A stretch of DNA of 64,000 nt from NCBI RefSeq assembly GCF_030272615.1, contig NC_081410.1, forward strand, positions 120,960,640-121,024,639, in the 5' to 3' direction. This document shows, piece after piece, positions 23,975 to 35,415 of this stretch. Source of the stretch: Cryptomeria japonica. Lineage: Eukaryota > Streptophyta > Pinopsida > Cupressales > Cupressaceae. Both the position numbers and the translations under genes were made by a program. Numbering within the stretch: position 1 is the stretch's first letter; every line of letters starts with the position of its first letter. The notes beneath the pieces were generated by a model. The model saw only the letters and a list, made by a program, of their open reading frames with translations. It made no database searches and had not been told where the DNA came from.

Positions 23975-23986
23975 TGGTATCAGAGC
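23975..23986 (+). promoter_or_regulatory. Copia-1 primer binding site, initiator Met-tRNA
   Basis: TGGTATCAGAGC two bases after the LTR end, the classic complement of the plant tRNA-iMet 3' end. Confidence 0.95.
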
Positions 23987-24038
23987 ATTTTGACTCTGGA
24001 AGAAAAAGTTTAAAGGTACTTGAGGCAAAGATCCAAAG

Positions 24039-24977
24039 ATGTATAAGAGGGATGCACCGAAACTGAACAAGTCAAGTTTCTCTACATGGCAGAAAAGGAT
24101 GAAGTTGCACTTATCAGGAGTTGGAGAATATGTTGTATATTATCTGGAGAATGATTTCATTACACCAAGCACCTATCCATTGATAATGGAAGAGATAAAG
24201 GCAAAGCAAGAACATATCCAAGCAATGATTGAAATAATATCTGCATTGACTAACTCAGAGTTTAATGACCTAGAAGGCTACAATGATGCAAAGGCTATGT
24301 GGGAGAAGCTCAAATCTGTGTATGGTGGAGATGAACATGTTCAAAGAGAAAAAGTGGATAGTCTAAGAGAACAACTTGAATCTATGAGGATGAATGAAGG
24401 TGAGAACATAACCCAGTACAGTACAAGACTAAAGGAGATTGTCAATCAAATCAAAGGAGCAAGTGGAACTATTGAAGAAAAGGATATAACAAGTAAGTTG
24501 TTAAGAACCCTTCTACCATCTTATGCAATCTGAGTCTCTGCAATCAATGAATTGAGGTCTGTACCCAATATGTTAGTTTCTTTAGATGCTACTATTGGTA
24601 AGCTACATGCTTTTGAGTTAAGTAATTTTGATAACAGTGGGTCATTGGTAAATAAAGTAGAATCTGCTTTCAATTATTTTCATCTTGATGAATCTGGTGA
24701 TTACAATGATAGAATGAGTAAGTACACTGAAGGAGATCACAGTGGAGCAAGTGAGAGATTTTGCAAGAATATTGAAAAAGTACACAAGTTGTATGAGGAA
24801 ATCAGGAAGCAAGAAGAGTTTGAAGCACTGCTAGCCAGAAGGTTACCGAGAGGAAAAGGTAAGTATAAGGGAAAGCTACCTTTAAAATGTTTCAATTGTG
24901 ATAAGATTGGACATATGGCTTCTAACTATCCTGACAGAGAATCTAGTGAAAACAGAGATTACCGAGATGATAGATAG
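24039..24977 (+). pseudogene. gag: Copia-1 gag with degraded zinc knuckle
   Basis: ATG 24,039 follows the PBS by ~50 bp. The UBN2-type gag domain spans ~24,060-24,530 ('WQKRMKLHLSGVGEYVVYYL', 'AKAMWEKLKSVYGGDEHVQR', 'ENITQYSTRLKEIVNQIKG'). An in-frame TGA at 24,531-24,533 and a TAG at 24,975-24,977 break it. The zinc knuckle at ~24,885-24,930 reads CFNCDKIGHMASNYP: the last Cys has become Tyr. The same frame continues into protease. Gag forms the virus-like particle. Confidence 0.9.
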
Positions 24978-25490
24978 AAAGATAATCATTACAGAGGACA
25001 CCGAGATTTCAGGGGAAGAGATAAGAAAACATGCCTAATAGCTGATGAGGAATCTAATGATGATAAATCAGATGAAACTGATACAGAGGAAGTTGTTTAT
25101 GTGGCTATTAAAGATGGATCAGATGAAGAAAGGTATGAAGAAAAATCCCTACTATCTCATATAAGTGAAAATGATTCTTGGATCATAGATAGTGGATGTC
25201 AACATCACATGACAGGTGATAAACACAAGTTTGTTATATTAGAAGACTATGATGGAGGCTATGTAAGATTTGGTAATGATGAACCATGTCCGGTAAAAGG
25301 TAAAGGATCTATAACACTTCTTGACAATGCAATATGCAATGATGTTTATTGGGTTGAAGGCTTGAAATACAATTTGTTGAATGTAGCACAACTAAACAAC
25401 ACAGGTTACCGAATAGAATTTCAAAATGGAATTGTCAAAGTTCATGAAACATGGAAAGTTAGCTGCTACCGGGACACAAACAAAAGGTAA
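24978..25490 (+). pseudogene. pol: Copia-1 protease
   Basis: In frame with gag. Acidic linker, then the Copia aspartic protease site 'WIIDSGCQHHMTGD' (~25,175-25,220; the family usually has Cys-Ser/Thr where Cys-Gln stands), 'LLNVAQLNNTGYRIEF' (~25,370-25,420) and the start of the GAG-pre-integrase segment. A frameshift at ~25,430-25,490 moves the rest of pol to the next frame. Processes the polyprotein in living relatives. Confidence 0.85.
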
Positions 25491-26526
25491 CACATTTCAC
25501 CTTGACTCAACTCAGAATAAGTGTTTATATGCAAAGATAGATGATACCAAGTTAAGGCATAAAAGGTTTTGCCATGTAAATTTTGATAATATGATCAAAA
25601 TAAGTAAGAAGAACCGAGTAAGAGGTCTACTGAGTCTTGAGAAACCTGAGAATGCTATGTGCCAAGGATGCCAGATGGGAAAGATGACAAGATCAAGCTT
25701 TACAAGTAAGTCTTACACTTCTAAGGGAATTTTAGATCTTGTGCATACTAATCTTTGTGGTCCTATGAAAGTTCAGAGTTACTATGGTGATAAATATTTC
25801 ATATTATTTGTGGATGATTACTCAAGGATGATGTCAGTAATTTTTTTAAAAGAAAAATCAAAAGCTTTTCAAATGTTTAAATGGTACAAGGCAAGAGTTG
25901 AAAATGAAACAGGAAGACAACTGAAATGTCTTAGATCAGATAGAGGAGGTGAGTTCACATCTGATGAGTTTAATTTATACTGCAATGATCATGGTATTAA
26001 AAGACAAGTATCTGCACCAAGAACTCCACAGCAAAATGGAATTGTTTAGAGAAGAAACAGATCTATTGTGGATTATGCCAGAACCCTAATGATTGAAAAG
26101 AAAGTGCCACAAACATTCTAGAGAGAAGCAATAAGCACAGTAGTTTACACACTGAACCGAGTACAACTGAAGAAAGGAACCTTGAAGACACCATATGAAA
26201 TCTGGTATGACAAGAAACCTAATGTAAGTTATTTTAAAATCTTTGGAAGTAGATGCTATGTTTACAAAGATGATAGAAATGGCAAGTTTGATCAAAAAAG
26301 TGAAGAAGGAACATTTCTTGGTTATTCTTCTAGAAGCAAAGCATTTAAATGTCTGATCAAATCATCTAACAAAATAGTAGAAAGTGCAAATGTGAAAATT
26401 GATGAATTTGCAGAAAGAAATGATGAAGGAAATTCCAAGGAACCAGAAGATTATGATGAATTTGTCTATGTTCAACCAACAAGTCTTACCGAGCAGACTG
26501 TTGAAGGAAATGAAGAGAATATCTAG
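25426..26526 (+). pseudogene. pol: Copia-1 integrase; catalytic Glu codon turned into a stop
   Basis: GAG-pre-integrase zinc region ('LRHKRFCHVNFDNM...AMCQGCQMGKM', ~25,550-25,685), then the rve core: 'LDLVHTNLCGPM' (first Asp), 'CLRSDRGGEFTSDEF' (second Asp) and 'APRTPQQNGIV' followed by TAG at 26,047-26,049 exactly where the catalytic Glu (GAG) belongs. A second stop at 26,119 replaces a conserved Trp. After it 'TPYEIWYDKKPNVSYFKIFG' ends the domain. A TAG at 26,524 lies in the linker to RT. Confidence 0.9.
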
Positions 26527-28207
26527 TTACCGAGTGATGAAGAAGTTCATACAAAGCCTACTGAGCCTGTATTAGCCAAATATGTCAGAAGACATCATGC
26601 ATCAAGTCAGATTATAGGAGATAAGGATGATCCAGTGATGACAAGGAATAAACTGAGACAGAACACATGTCTGATATCTGAATTTGAACCGAGAATAGTG
26701 AAAGAGGCATTTAACAGTGAGGATTGGATAAATGCTATGACAGAAGAGATTGATCAAATCAAGAAGAATGACACATGGACACTAGTCCCAAGACCGAAGG
26801 ACAAAAATGTAATCGGTACAAAGTGGATTTTCAGAAACAAGCTGAATGAAAAAGGTGAAGTCATTAGAAATAAAGCAAGACTAGTTTGCAAAGGTTATGC
26901 TCAAGAAGAAGGAATTGATTGTGGTGAAACTTTTGCACCTGTGGCAAGACTTGGAGGAGTAAGAACATTATTGGCATATGCTGCTTACAATAATTTCAAG
27001 ATATATCAAATGGATGTCAAATCTACATTTTTGAATGGTATATTAGAAGAAGAAGTTTTTATTGAACAACCTGAAGGATTTGTTGAAGACAAGAATAAAA
27101 ATCAGGTATGTAAATTGAACAAAGCTTTATATGGTTTGAAACAAGCACCCAGAGCATGGTATGACAGACTGCACTCTTATTTGATCAAAATTGGTTTTAT
27201 AAGAGCAAGTGAAAATAGTAACATGTACATGAAGAATGATGAAAATGGAATACTGATCTCAGCCATATTTGTTGATGACATTATATTTTGTGGAAATGAC
27301 TCTCTATGCAAAAACTTTGGAAATGAAATGAGCAAAGAATTTGAGACGTCACTAATCGGTGAGATAATGTATTTTATAGGTTTACAAATACTACAAAAGA
27401 AAGATGAGATTTCCATTACCCAATCCAAATACATAAAGGAAATCTTGAAGAAATTTCGAATGGAGGATTCAAAACCAGTAAGTACTCCTATGACTACCAA
27501 CTGTAAACTATCAAAGAATGATGAATCTACATCTGTTGATGAGACACTCTACCGATCTATGATTGGAAAACTGCAATATGTTGTTCACAGTAGACCAAAC
27601 ATAGCACATGTAGTAGGTATAGTTGCAAGATTTTCTGCAGATCCCAAGGAAACACACATGACAGCAATCAAGAGAATTTTCAGATACTTAAAAGGCACTG
27701 AAGATTATGGCTTAGTATATCAGAAAGGAAATGATTTTGATTTAAAAATTTATATTGATGCTGATTGGGCATGCAACATTGATGACAGGAAAAGCACAAG
27801 TTGTGGAGCTTTCTTTTTAGGAGAAAGACTAGTGAGTTGGCTTAGCAAGAAACAAGGATGTATTTCACAGTCAACAGCAAAAGCTAAATATGTTGCTGCA
27901 GCATTGAATTGCACTAATATAGCATGGATCAAACAACTATTGGAAGGTATAAATGAGCAAGTTACCGAGCCAGTAACTATATTCTATGACAATACTAGTG
28001 CCATTAACATTTCAAAGAATCCTATTATGCACTCTAAGACAAAGCACATCTCTATCAAATATCATTATCTTAGAGAAGAAAGTGGTATTGGAGTATGTTA
28101 GCACAAAGGAACAAATAGTAGATATCTTCACCAAGCCACTCCCAAGGGACACTTTTGAGTATCTTAGAAGCAAGTTAGGGGTCCTACCCCTATCTTTCAT
28201 TTACTGA
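26527..28207 (+). pseudogene. pol: Copia-1 reverse transcriptase and RNase H, nearly intact
   Basis: Uninterrupted from 26,527 to 28,101 in the integrase frame. RT: '[20 protein letters not shown]' (~26,725), '[16 protein letters not shown]', '[18 protein letters not shown]', '[16 protein letters not shown]' and catalytic 'FVDDIIF' (~27,268-27,288). The family motif has VKTAFL where VKSTFL stands. RNase H: '[18 protein letters not shown]' and '[11 protein letters not shown]', where the family has STAEAEY. These changes suggest loss of catalytic acids. A frameshift at ~28,080 puts the tail ('TKEQIVDIFTKPLP', 28,110-28,150) in another frame, ending at 28,207. Confidence 0.92.
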
Positions 28208-28587
28208 CCGAGTTCAGTGAAAGCATCAATTCAATAACTCTACAGAATATCTTTCAGGAGTTGATGTTGACTTACACATTTTAGGAGGTTTTCTAAAGGT
28301 GTACAGAAAACAATTAATAGGAATTGAAGACAAAATGCTCTGACCGAGACTGAATTGACACATATCAGTAAGAAATTCACTTCTCAGCGAAAGAAATTAT
28401 GTTTAGTTCTTTTACTTTTTGGCATTGTTGTCAAAGGGGGAGAAGACTGACGAACAAAAAGGAGAAGACTAATGTATGGGGGAGAAATCTGATAACAGGG
28501 AGAGCATTTCAGCATTTTATAGCAATCTAAATCCAAATCAATTAGGTCAAATCAATTGGTTTTGCCATCAATGCCAAAAGGGGAGAT
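28208..28587 (+). other. Copia-1 3' untranslated region with PPT
   Basis: Non-coding, with purine-rich tracts at ~28,434-28,443 and ~28,478-28,486 and the terminal PPT AAAAGGGGAGAT at 28,576-28,587 against the LTR. Confidence 0.85.
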
Positions 28588-30089
28588 TGTTGGAATTATA
28601 CCAAACAATGAGAGATTGTTGGCATTTCAAAAGATATTGAGAAGGTTGTTGATGATTATGGATATAACTGATTAAGGATATTTACTTTCTTAATATTATT
28701 ATTTTGTCATTGATGTCAAGAAATTGATTTTCTGATTCAGTATTATGTTGTCATATCTTAAGAAGTATGTTTTGATGAGTATAAAGAAGTCAGTAAAAGA
28801 CACAAAAAGAATATGATGAATAAGGGGAGAAATAAGCTATTCAATGGGCAACTATTACCGAGTTAGATAATGATGAGATCATGATGTTTTAGATTATTTT
28901 GATATCTTATATATGTTGTTGTTTGCAAGGTTAATACTATACTATGTTACCAAGCAAGGAACCTAGTCGGTAAACCCTAAGGAACCTAGTCGGTAAACCC
29001 TAAGGTTATCGCTATCGATTAATGAAGGTGGAATGTCTACCGAGTGAAGTTTAGTATTCACCGAGTTGCAACCGATTAATAACAAAATGCATTGAATGAA
29101 TAAAAGCATTATTTAATGAAGGAAGCTGATGAGCTGGATATGATTAAATGATTGGTATGTCGTGAATGAAGTTTGTTAAATAATCTATGGCAAAGGAAAA
29201 TCGGCAAGAATATCTACAGCTCAGATTGAACCACAATAGCCTAGCACAAGTTCTAAGAAATGTATGCAAGTTCCAAGGCGGGGTAAAACATTTTTCAGAT
29301 CAAAGGATACATTGAACCTAGTCAATATTGAAGATTTGATGGCTATGATTGATCATGGGAAATGTGCTCAAGGAGATTAAGCGGTTAGCAGATTGTTTAT
29401 AAATAAGGAACTATTGATAAACAATGTATGCGGGCAAGTGTATGCACAGGGATGCTACATAGTGATTACCGAGCACAGAAGCTTGAAGACCTGTTTGAGA
29501 AACAGAGTATATAGCCCAACAGAGGGACAAGATGAGTCCTATGAATAGATTGTATTGAGCAAATAAGAATGTACTTTAGCATTTTAAATGTGAAGTTGCA
29601 GATAGATTTTTATTACTGTTATTTTGTAAAGTGGCAGAAAATCTCTTAACCGAGTGGACTTAATAGTCTTATTTGTAAATCCTCTAACAAGGTGACATTC
29701 TGATTGAGTGTTTGAAATCCTTTGACAAGGTCACTTCTAACAAAGTGAAGATCCTAACAGATCTAAGGGAAATCCCTTAACCGGGTCACATCTAGCAATG
29801 TGTTTGTAATCTTTAACAGGATTTGCTTTTAACCGAGCATACTCTAGAAGAGTATATTTCTTAGTGGGTCTAAAATCCCACAGTGGTTTTTCCCTATTTG
29901 GGTTTCCACGTTAAATCTGGTGTTATGAGTGTTATGATGTTTAGCAGTTTTGGTTATATTACTAATGTATAGGTTACCGAGGTTGAATCTGATGTTTTTA
30001 TGGAAGATTAAGTTTGTATGATTCACCCCCCCACCCTCTCATCTTGTTAGCTTGGCATCTGTACTAAACATTTAGTATCAGAACTATCA
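28588..30089 (+). repeat. Copia-1 3' LTR, full length
   Basis: 1502 bp, TGTTGGAATT...GAACTATCA. TATA-like TATAAATA at 29,398-29,405. Confidence 0.9.
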
Positions 30090-31171
30090 GCATATAGATA
30101 TGACAGAGTTTTAAACAAAGGAGCGTGTCAGAGACTAGGTTTTCTCAAAAGAGGAGTAACATCTCTACCTTGATAAATATGTCCATCAAACTTGTGCTTG
30201 TAATTTTTGAGGATAAAGCTAGTGGATCTCAAGAAGAACCAAGTAACATATATCCCTAAGGCTCTAGTTTTCTATCTAGTAATGCATTGATATGATGAGA
30301 GAGATAAATACAAACCTTGCAAAATCAAAATTTGCCACCTATGAAAAATGAAAGATATTTTAGTGCTCACTCATGTTTAGATTCTTGAATATCTAATATA
30401 AGGATAACGCAAAATAAATGACCAAGTTCTTTGTCAAAAACATAATTAAAATATATGCATTCACTTTAGAGTTTCAAAAACAAGTGAGCACTGATAAACA
30501 CAACAATGGATCCAAATGAATTGATTTAAAAATAATTGTCAATTTTCCTCAGCACTTTTGTTTAAAAAACAACATGGTTACTATAGTAGCTTTCTAACCT
30601 AACTTGAATGTAAGGAACAACTATTGCATGTAACAAAGATTCATTCACGGTCTCATATCTAAGCTCCTCCTAGTGATTAAGCTCATTGATACATTTTTGG
30701 TTTAATCAAATTTGAATTTCCAACTTCCATAAACTCGATACTAAATGCCAGGAGAAGAAGTTGATTCAATTGCTTTGTTGAAGGCTCAAATGCTTTCTCA
30801 CATCTTCATAATGACCATGACATTCAAAACGAATCCTCATTTTTTCTCACACTAATGCCTTCGTACTATTGCCCAAGATAAAAATCAACAATATTTCCCT
30901 AACAGAGAAATATGGAGAATACAATTTCTAGGGTTTTGATTTAAGAATGGCCAGGTGTGTAAGATACCGATGTATTCGAGAAAATTGTTATAAAAAAACA
31001 AAGGTACAAATTATAGGACAAAACAAGCGAAGAGGATTGTTTGTATCCTCTTGCATCCTCCTTTACAATTTACAACCCTTGATTTCAAAAAATAAATTGT
31101 CCATTTCATATAAGAAATGCCTTCGACATAATAAAATGAATTCACAAAACTGTACTTACATAAAAACAAGA
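30090..31171. other. Flanking DNA between Copia-1 and the Helitron
   Basis: About 1.1 kb with no ORF, repeat or motif that I recognise on either strand. It may be host DNA or a worn-out element. Confidence 0.5.
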
Positions 31172-31184
31172 GACGCAAAGCGTC
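31172..31184 (-). other. Candidate Helitron 3'-terminal hairpin
   Basis: GACGC-AAA-GCGTC, a perfect 5-bp stem, ~770 bp downstream of the endonuclease end on the coding strand. Helitron 3' ends carry a short GC-rich hairpin. The downstream bases do not give a clear CTRR end, so this is a weak candidate. Confidence 0.3.
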
Positions 31185-31934
31185 AACATCCTACCGAGAT
31201 GTTTTAGATTGGTGTTATAATTTAGTGTATGAAGTGTTGTGTAGCTCGATCATTGAGTAGCAAAAAGAAAGTTATGTAATGAATTGTAGAGAATTGAATT
31301 AGTTGAATTAGTTGAATAGAATGTAAAACTGAATTTGGTTTGAGTTTTTTATAATTTATATGATATGATATTGTGAGGAAACTCAAATTAAAGGAAGGGT
31401 TCTTTATTTTTATGGGAAAGTTATGATAAAGTATTTAATGTTTGGACATGTTGAGGGTGGACCTATTAGAGAACAATTATTGTTGATCTATTTATTTTAT
31501 GAATCCAAATATTGCCAAATGTATTGTTGGATTTTATACTTGGATAAATAGTTTGTTCCTAATTTTATAGTGAGAAATATGCTTCTACTCTTACTCTTAG
31601 GCAATAAAAGATATGTAGTATTGGAATATGTAAAGTTATCAATATTAATGCACTACTTTTTTGTGATCTGTTCTTGTTTGATTTGTGTTTGTTTTCCTGT
31701 TCTTTTTGTTGTCTCCATTGTTGTGCTGCAAAAAAAGATATGTAGTATTGGAATATTTTGTATATAATTGCCATGTTTTGTTTGTATGTATAGATGCATT
31801 ATTTGTCAATTGTAAAAGCAAATTATCATGTGTTGTGGAAATTACGTTAGTATTATGTTTCAAGAATTTGTTGTTTGTGATTGTGTTTGTTATTTTTTTC
31901 ATGACTTTGAGGTTTAGTTTGTGAATTCAATGAT
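31185..31934 (-). other. Helitron 3' non-coding region
   Basis: AT-rich, no supported coding. The word 'agatatgtagtattggaata' occurs at ~31,609 and ~31,736, hinting at an old ~127-bp duplication. Confidence 0.45.
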
Positions 31935-32645
31935 ATGCATGTTCATAAAAGTAGCAAGGTGATCAATCATGTATGCCTCTACTTTGTAAATGGAGCATAT
32001 ATTTTTGTTTGAATTAGACTAGATGTGATCAGTTAATGGTTTGTTTACACTATGCGATTGGTTTAGCAATAAATGTATATTGTGTTTTCTCATATTAACT
32101 CAAGCATTTTTTTACATTTGCTTCGTATGTTCATGTCAATATTGAAATCTCCTATAATGTATAGAATTATTTTTTTTGGAATGCGGAAAAGTACTTTGTT
32201 CATGATTGTTAAAATTTCAAGTATAGGAGCATTTGATCTTGCATAAACATTACAAACATTGAGATCATTGTTTGGTAATGGTGTTGTTATTGTAATTGCT
32301 TCTACATTTGTTGATTTATGTTCTTTTGTTTTTTAGATTTGTAGATGTTTCTTAGTTAAAGTCATTATGACATGCATGTTATGTATAGCAACACAATTGT
32401 AAAGGTTTAGTAGAGTGTTAGTTTGAGGATGATGGGTATGAACCTCCTATAAACAAATGATGTTAGAAGACATAATGCACACATAATGTCATAGACATTT
32501 AGAATGTCATTTGTGTGTGTTTATAAAGTACGAATGTTTAATGTGCATAACAAGAGTTGTGGTGTGTTGTGGGAACATACATTGATGTTTTCAAATTGCC
32601 AATTTGCATTTGTTTGAAGACGTGACATTTCAAGATGTACTTTTT
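31935..32645 (-). pseudogene. Helitron C-terminal EEP endonuclease domain, decayed
   Basis: Directly follows the helicase on the same strand. N-terminal strand 'CTLNIRTL' then 'THTNDILNVYDIM' (~32,465-32,540) matches the start of the domain; the metal-binding Glu that should follow in 'QET' is not visible. After a frameshift: 'NVEAITITTPLPNNDLNVCN' and 'VYARSNAPILEILTIM' (~32,180-32,310), then the hallmark GDFNID at 32,135-32,152. The C-terminal 'LTDHI...EAYMIDH' includes IDH at 31,959-31,967, where the family has SDH. EEP enzymes nick DNA; in Helentrons the domain is fused to the helicase. Several stops and two frameshifts make it inactive. Confidence 0.8.
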
Positions 32646-33137
32646 TCTTTATTTTGAAATTATTTGTAGTTAGAGGCTTGAGCAAGAATAATGATTGCAT
32701 TGATTTTGTATATGAAAGTGTTATATATGTCAGCCCATGTTGTCAGATGCCTATGGGATTGAATGCTAGACCTTCCATTGTTAGTCCTTGTGATCGATGT
32801 ATGGTTCTTGCACCCGCTATTTGTATAGGGAATTGTTTTCTAATGGTTATTTTGTTGTTGATTGATATTTTTTTAATTTGTCTAGCAATGAGAAGTATAG
32901 GTACCCATTGTTTATCATTGTCATATGTGTAGAATTGTGCTAGTTTTTTCCTTTCTTATTGTCCTATTGTAGATTTTTTTATTCTAATCCATACAATAGC
33001 AATAGAATTGTATTTTGTGTATGTTTTAAATATTTCATTTGTTCCATTCACTAGACCATCTTTTGTATTATAGTTTCCCGCATAGATTTCGACAAGAATG
33101 TTTCATTTCCATTTGATATGTGAGGGCAACATATATG
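32646..33137 (-). pseudogene. Helitron PIF1-type helicase, C-terminal part
   Basis: Continues the helicase frame from 45,655 once the LTR insertion is removed: 'VEIYAGNYNTKDGLVNGTNE' and 'WVPILLIARQIKKI', then motif V 'ARTIHRSQGLTMEGLAFNP' (TIHRSQG at 32,785-32,805) and motif VI 'HGLTYITLSYTKS' (the family has SR, here SY, so the arginine finger is lost). It ends 'SLFLLKPLTTNNF' before the endonuclease. In-frame stops occur near 33,090, 32,960 and 32,745. The motif VI change and the stops show decay. Confidence 0.88.
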
Positions 33138-33142
33138 TATGA
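33138..33142. repeat. LTR-D target-site duplication, left (TATGA)
   Basis: Identical to 45,650-45,654. Helitron helicase frame resumes across it. Confidence 0.9.
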
Positions 33143-33446
33143 TGTAGTACCCCTGCCCTAATCAATTTCTAATCTCGGTTTAATCATGATTAGTTTATCT
33201 TAATATAATGTTATAATCAGATGTTTTGATTTTAGTGCATATCTGTTAATGTGGTTTTCGCAGTAGTTGTATGCAAGTTGTTTAGTGTTCCTATTCTATG
33301 TTATTAATATCGGGCTAATGTTTTCATTAAGTTTATATATGTATGCATGTATGACTCTTGGTTGCAGGAGATTTCAGGTACAACACCGCATGAGTGTGAG
33401 GTTCGTCTTCACCTAGATTTGCAGGTTTGAGTGTACCTCTTTAATC

Positions 33447-33451
33447 CTTAG
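33447..33451. repeat. G2 target-site duplication, left (CTTAG)
   Basis: Identical to 41,803-41,807. Confidence 0.95.
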
Positions 33452-35088
33452 TGTAGTGTCGTAAATTGTACGCACTTGCTAGGGTGGTACAATTTCACAC
33501 CTAGTTTAGCACCCGCCTTGGCGCATTTTGCATTTTGCATTACATTTCCCCTTTAGCACTTAATTAATTAAATTAATTAGGTCTAAGGTTCTATTTTATC
33601 ATCTCCCATATCATAAAGTTGGGCCCTTTCATTAAAGTGTGCCCTTTTCATTTTATTCCTCCTATACATCATTTAATCAAAAACCCTAATTAAGTCCTAT
33701 TTCGAACTTGGGGGCTTGGTTTCGGGGTCAAAACATCTCGAAATCACCTGTAACTTCGGGATTCTCTCTAAAATCATCATATCCGACGGCCCTGAAAATT
33801 TGGTGAAAAGTTGCCAGGACCGTGGCGCCCGGTGCACATGGTCCCGGACATTTTTCCCGAAATTTTGGGAGCACGATCCAATCATAAAATAAAGCTTAAC
33901 CCCAAGAAATTGGCGGGATATTCAATCTCTAGGTCGGCCAAAAGTTGAAATTAAGACCTAGGGTTTCATATATAAGAGCTCTCTTTCTTCATTTGAAAGG
34001 ATCAGAATTTTGGCTTTCAAGGACCTTCTATGCAGCGAAAGAGCAGATCTTTGAAGACTTCAACAACATTCAATATCCTTCTATCAAGAATTTATCAATT
34101 TCATTCATCCATTTAGGGCTTGGAAGACATTGAAGAACAATAGGAGATTACCGACTCAAGATTGGCTTGTACTCCTCCCTTGAGGGTTGGGTATGATTTC
34201 ATGTTGTTTTCATGTCTTTGCATAAGCTTCAATATATCCTTTATTCATGCTTTAGATCACTTTGCATCTTGATTTAGAGCATTTACATTATCATTTACAA
34301 GCAATTAGGGTTTACTTTCTAGGTTGCTCTAGTTTGCTTTCTTGCATTTAAGGACCTTGCACACACACTAGGTCTGCACACACAATACATTTTACAATAC
34401 AACTTGGCTATTCGTGGAGGCGGAAATCACCGAAGTGGGGGTTTGACTAAGGCAAAACCCTATATAGCCACCCAAACACCTTTTCAGATATAAGTGCAGG
34501 TTTCGGGACTCGGACGACGCCGCGGGTTGCAGATCCGGGAGAAGCAGACTGAGACCGACCTTCCCACCAAATTTCAGAGCAAAAGACCAGGACAGGGGCG
34601 TGGGGCACCCTGGTCCCTGGGACAGGGGCGCTGGGCGCCCTGGTCCTCCTAACAGACAACATTTTCAGCATTTTTGACAGCTTTTCCAGAGTGCAAAACA
34701 GCAGTTTTCGGAGCAGTTTCAGGGGCAGAATCAGGACAGTGGCGCCCGCGCCCCCGTCCCGAACATTTTCAGTCAGATTTTAACTCCGGGTACGCATTTT
34801 CATTCTTGTCTTGTCCTTGTGTTTACAGCTTTCCATCATTTAAGTTCAATTCTGTAATCTTATTATTAGTTCATACTTGCACTTTGGGGTTAGGGATTGA
34901 ACTTGCATCATTTCATCTTTCAATTACAACAAAGGAATAGAAATCCTAATAGGTAGCCCATGGCTCTCTCTTCCACAAGAAGAAGTAGCCAATTGTGTGA
35001 TACCTCTAGGCTCTTTCGTATTCCACAAGTGTGTGGTTGAAAGTGAGATTAGGGCATGTTTGCTTAGTCTCGCTTTTTCTCCCACACA
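33452..35088 (+). repeat. G2 5' LTR
   Basis: 1637 bp. TATA box TATATAAG at 33,969-33,976. Contains a GC-rich inverted-repeat element around 34,585-34,650 in two tandem versions; the 3' LTR has one. Confidence 0.95.
33969..33976 (+). promoter_or_regulatory. TATA box in G2 5' LTR
   Basis: TATATAAG, followed by the pyrimidine-rich 'agctctctttcttc'; kept in the 3' LTR at 40,713-40,720. Confidence 0.6.
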
Positions 35089-35091
35089 TTT

Positions 35092-35110
35092 TGGTGAACC
35101 TGACGTGAAC
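35092..35110 (+). promoter_or_regulatory. G2 probable primer binding site
   Basis: TGGTGAACCTGACGTGAAC three bases after the LTR. Not the initiator-Met type; tRNA not assigned. Confidence 0.6.
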
Positions 35111-35415
35111 TCCAATCTTCTCTAATTCTGATTTATGTTTTCAAATTTGAGTGTTTTCAAATTCAAATTTGTATTTAAAAGTTTTAATTTCTTGCAAGAT
35201 TCAAAAATTTAGAGGAAATTTTTGCTAAAACCCTAATTTTTCAATTTAAAGTTGAACTTGTGGATAGCTTAATTTGGATCAATAATTTTAAATCTGATTT
35301 AGGAACTCATTTGAATCATAAATTTCATCTACATTCTAAGTGCTTGCATTGGTTAAAATTAAACATTTCCTTCTATTTTGCATGTGTTATCATTTGAAAG
35401 AGGAAAATTGTTGTC
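35111..35415 (+). other. G2 short 5' leader
   Basis: AT-rich, no gene; much shorter than the 2.2 kb leader of Gypsy-1. Confidence 0.7.

Larger units (their letters stand above)
22607..30089 (+). mobile_element. Copia-1: Ty1/Copia LTR retrotransposon with truncated 5' LTR
   Basis: LTRs 22,607-23,972 and 28,588-30,089 flank a Copia-ordered interior: gag, protease, integrase, RT, RNase H. There is an initiator-Met PBS after the left LTR and a PPT before the right one. The left LTR lacks the first 164 bp present in the right LTR (28,588-28,751), so no target duplication can be seen on the left; the five bases after the right LTR are GCATA. Coding is broken by only a few stops and two frameshifts. 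Confidence 0.95.

Noticed and set aside
23975-23986. tRNA gene fragment (TGGTATCAGAGC)
   Set aside because: It is a primer binding site just after an LTR. No cloverleaf could be built around it, nor around 52,761 or 59,974.
30947-31207. 86-codon plus-strand ORF left of the Helitron
   Set aside because: No likeness to anything, Lys/Arg/Cys-rich by AT composition, and it runs into the candidate Helitron end.
33697-34940. Several 60-90 codon ORFs on both strands of the G2 LTRs (repeated at 40,441-41,654)
   Set aside because: They occur twice only because the LTR is duplicated, overlap the promoter region and have no protein likeness.
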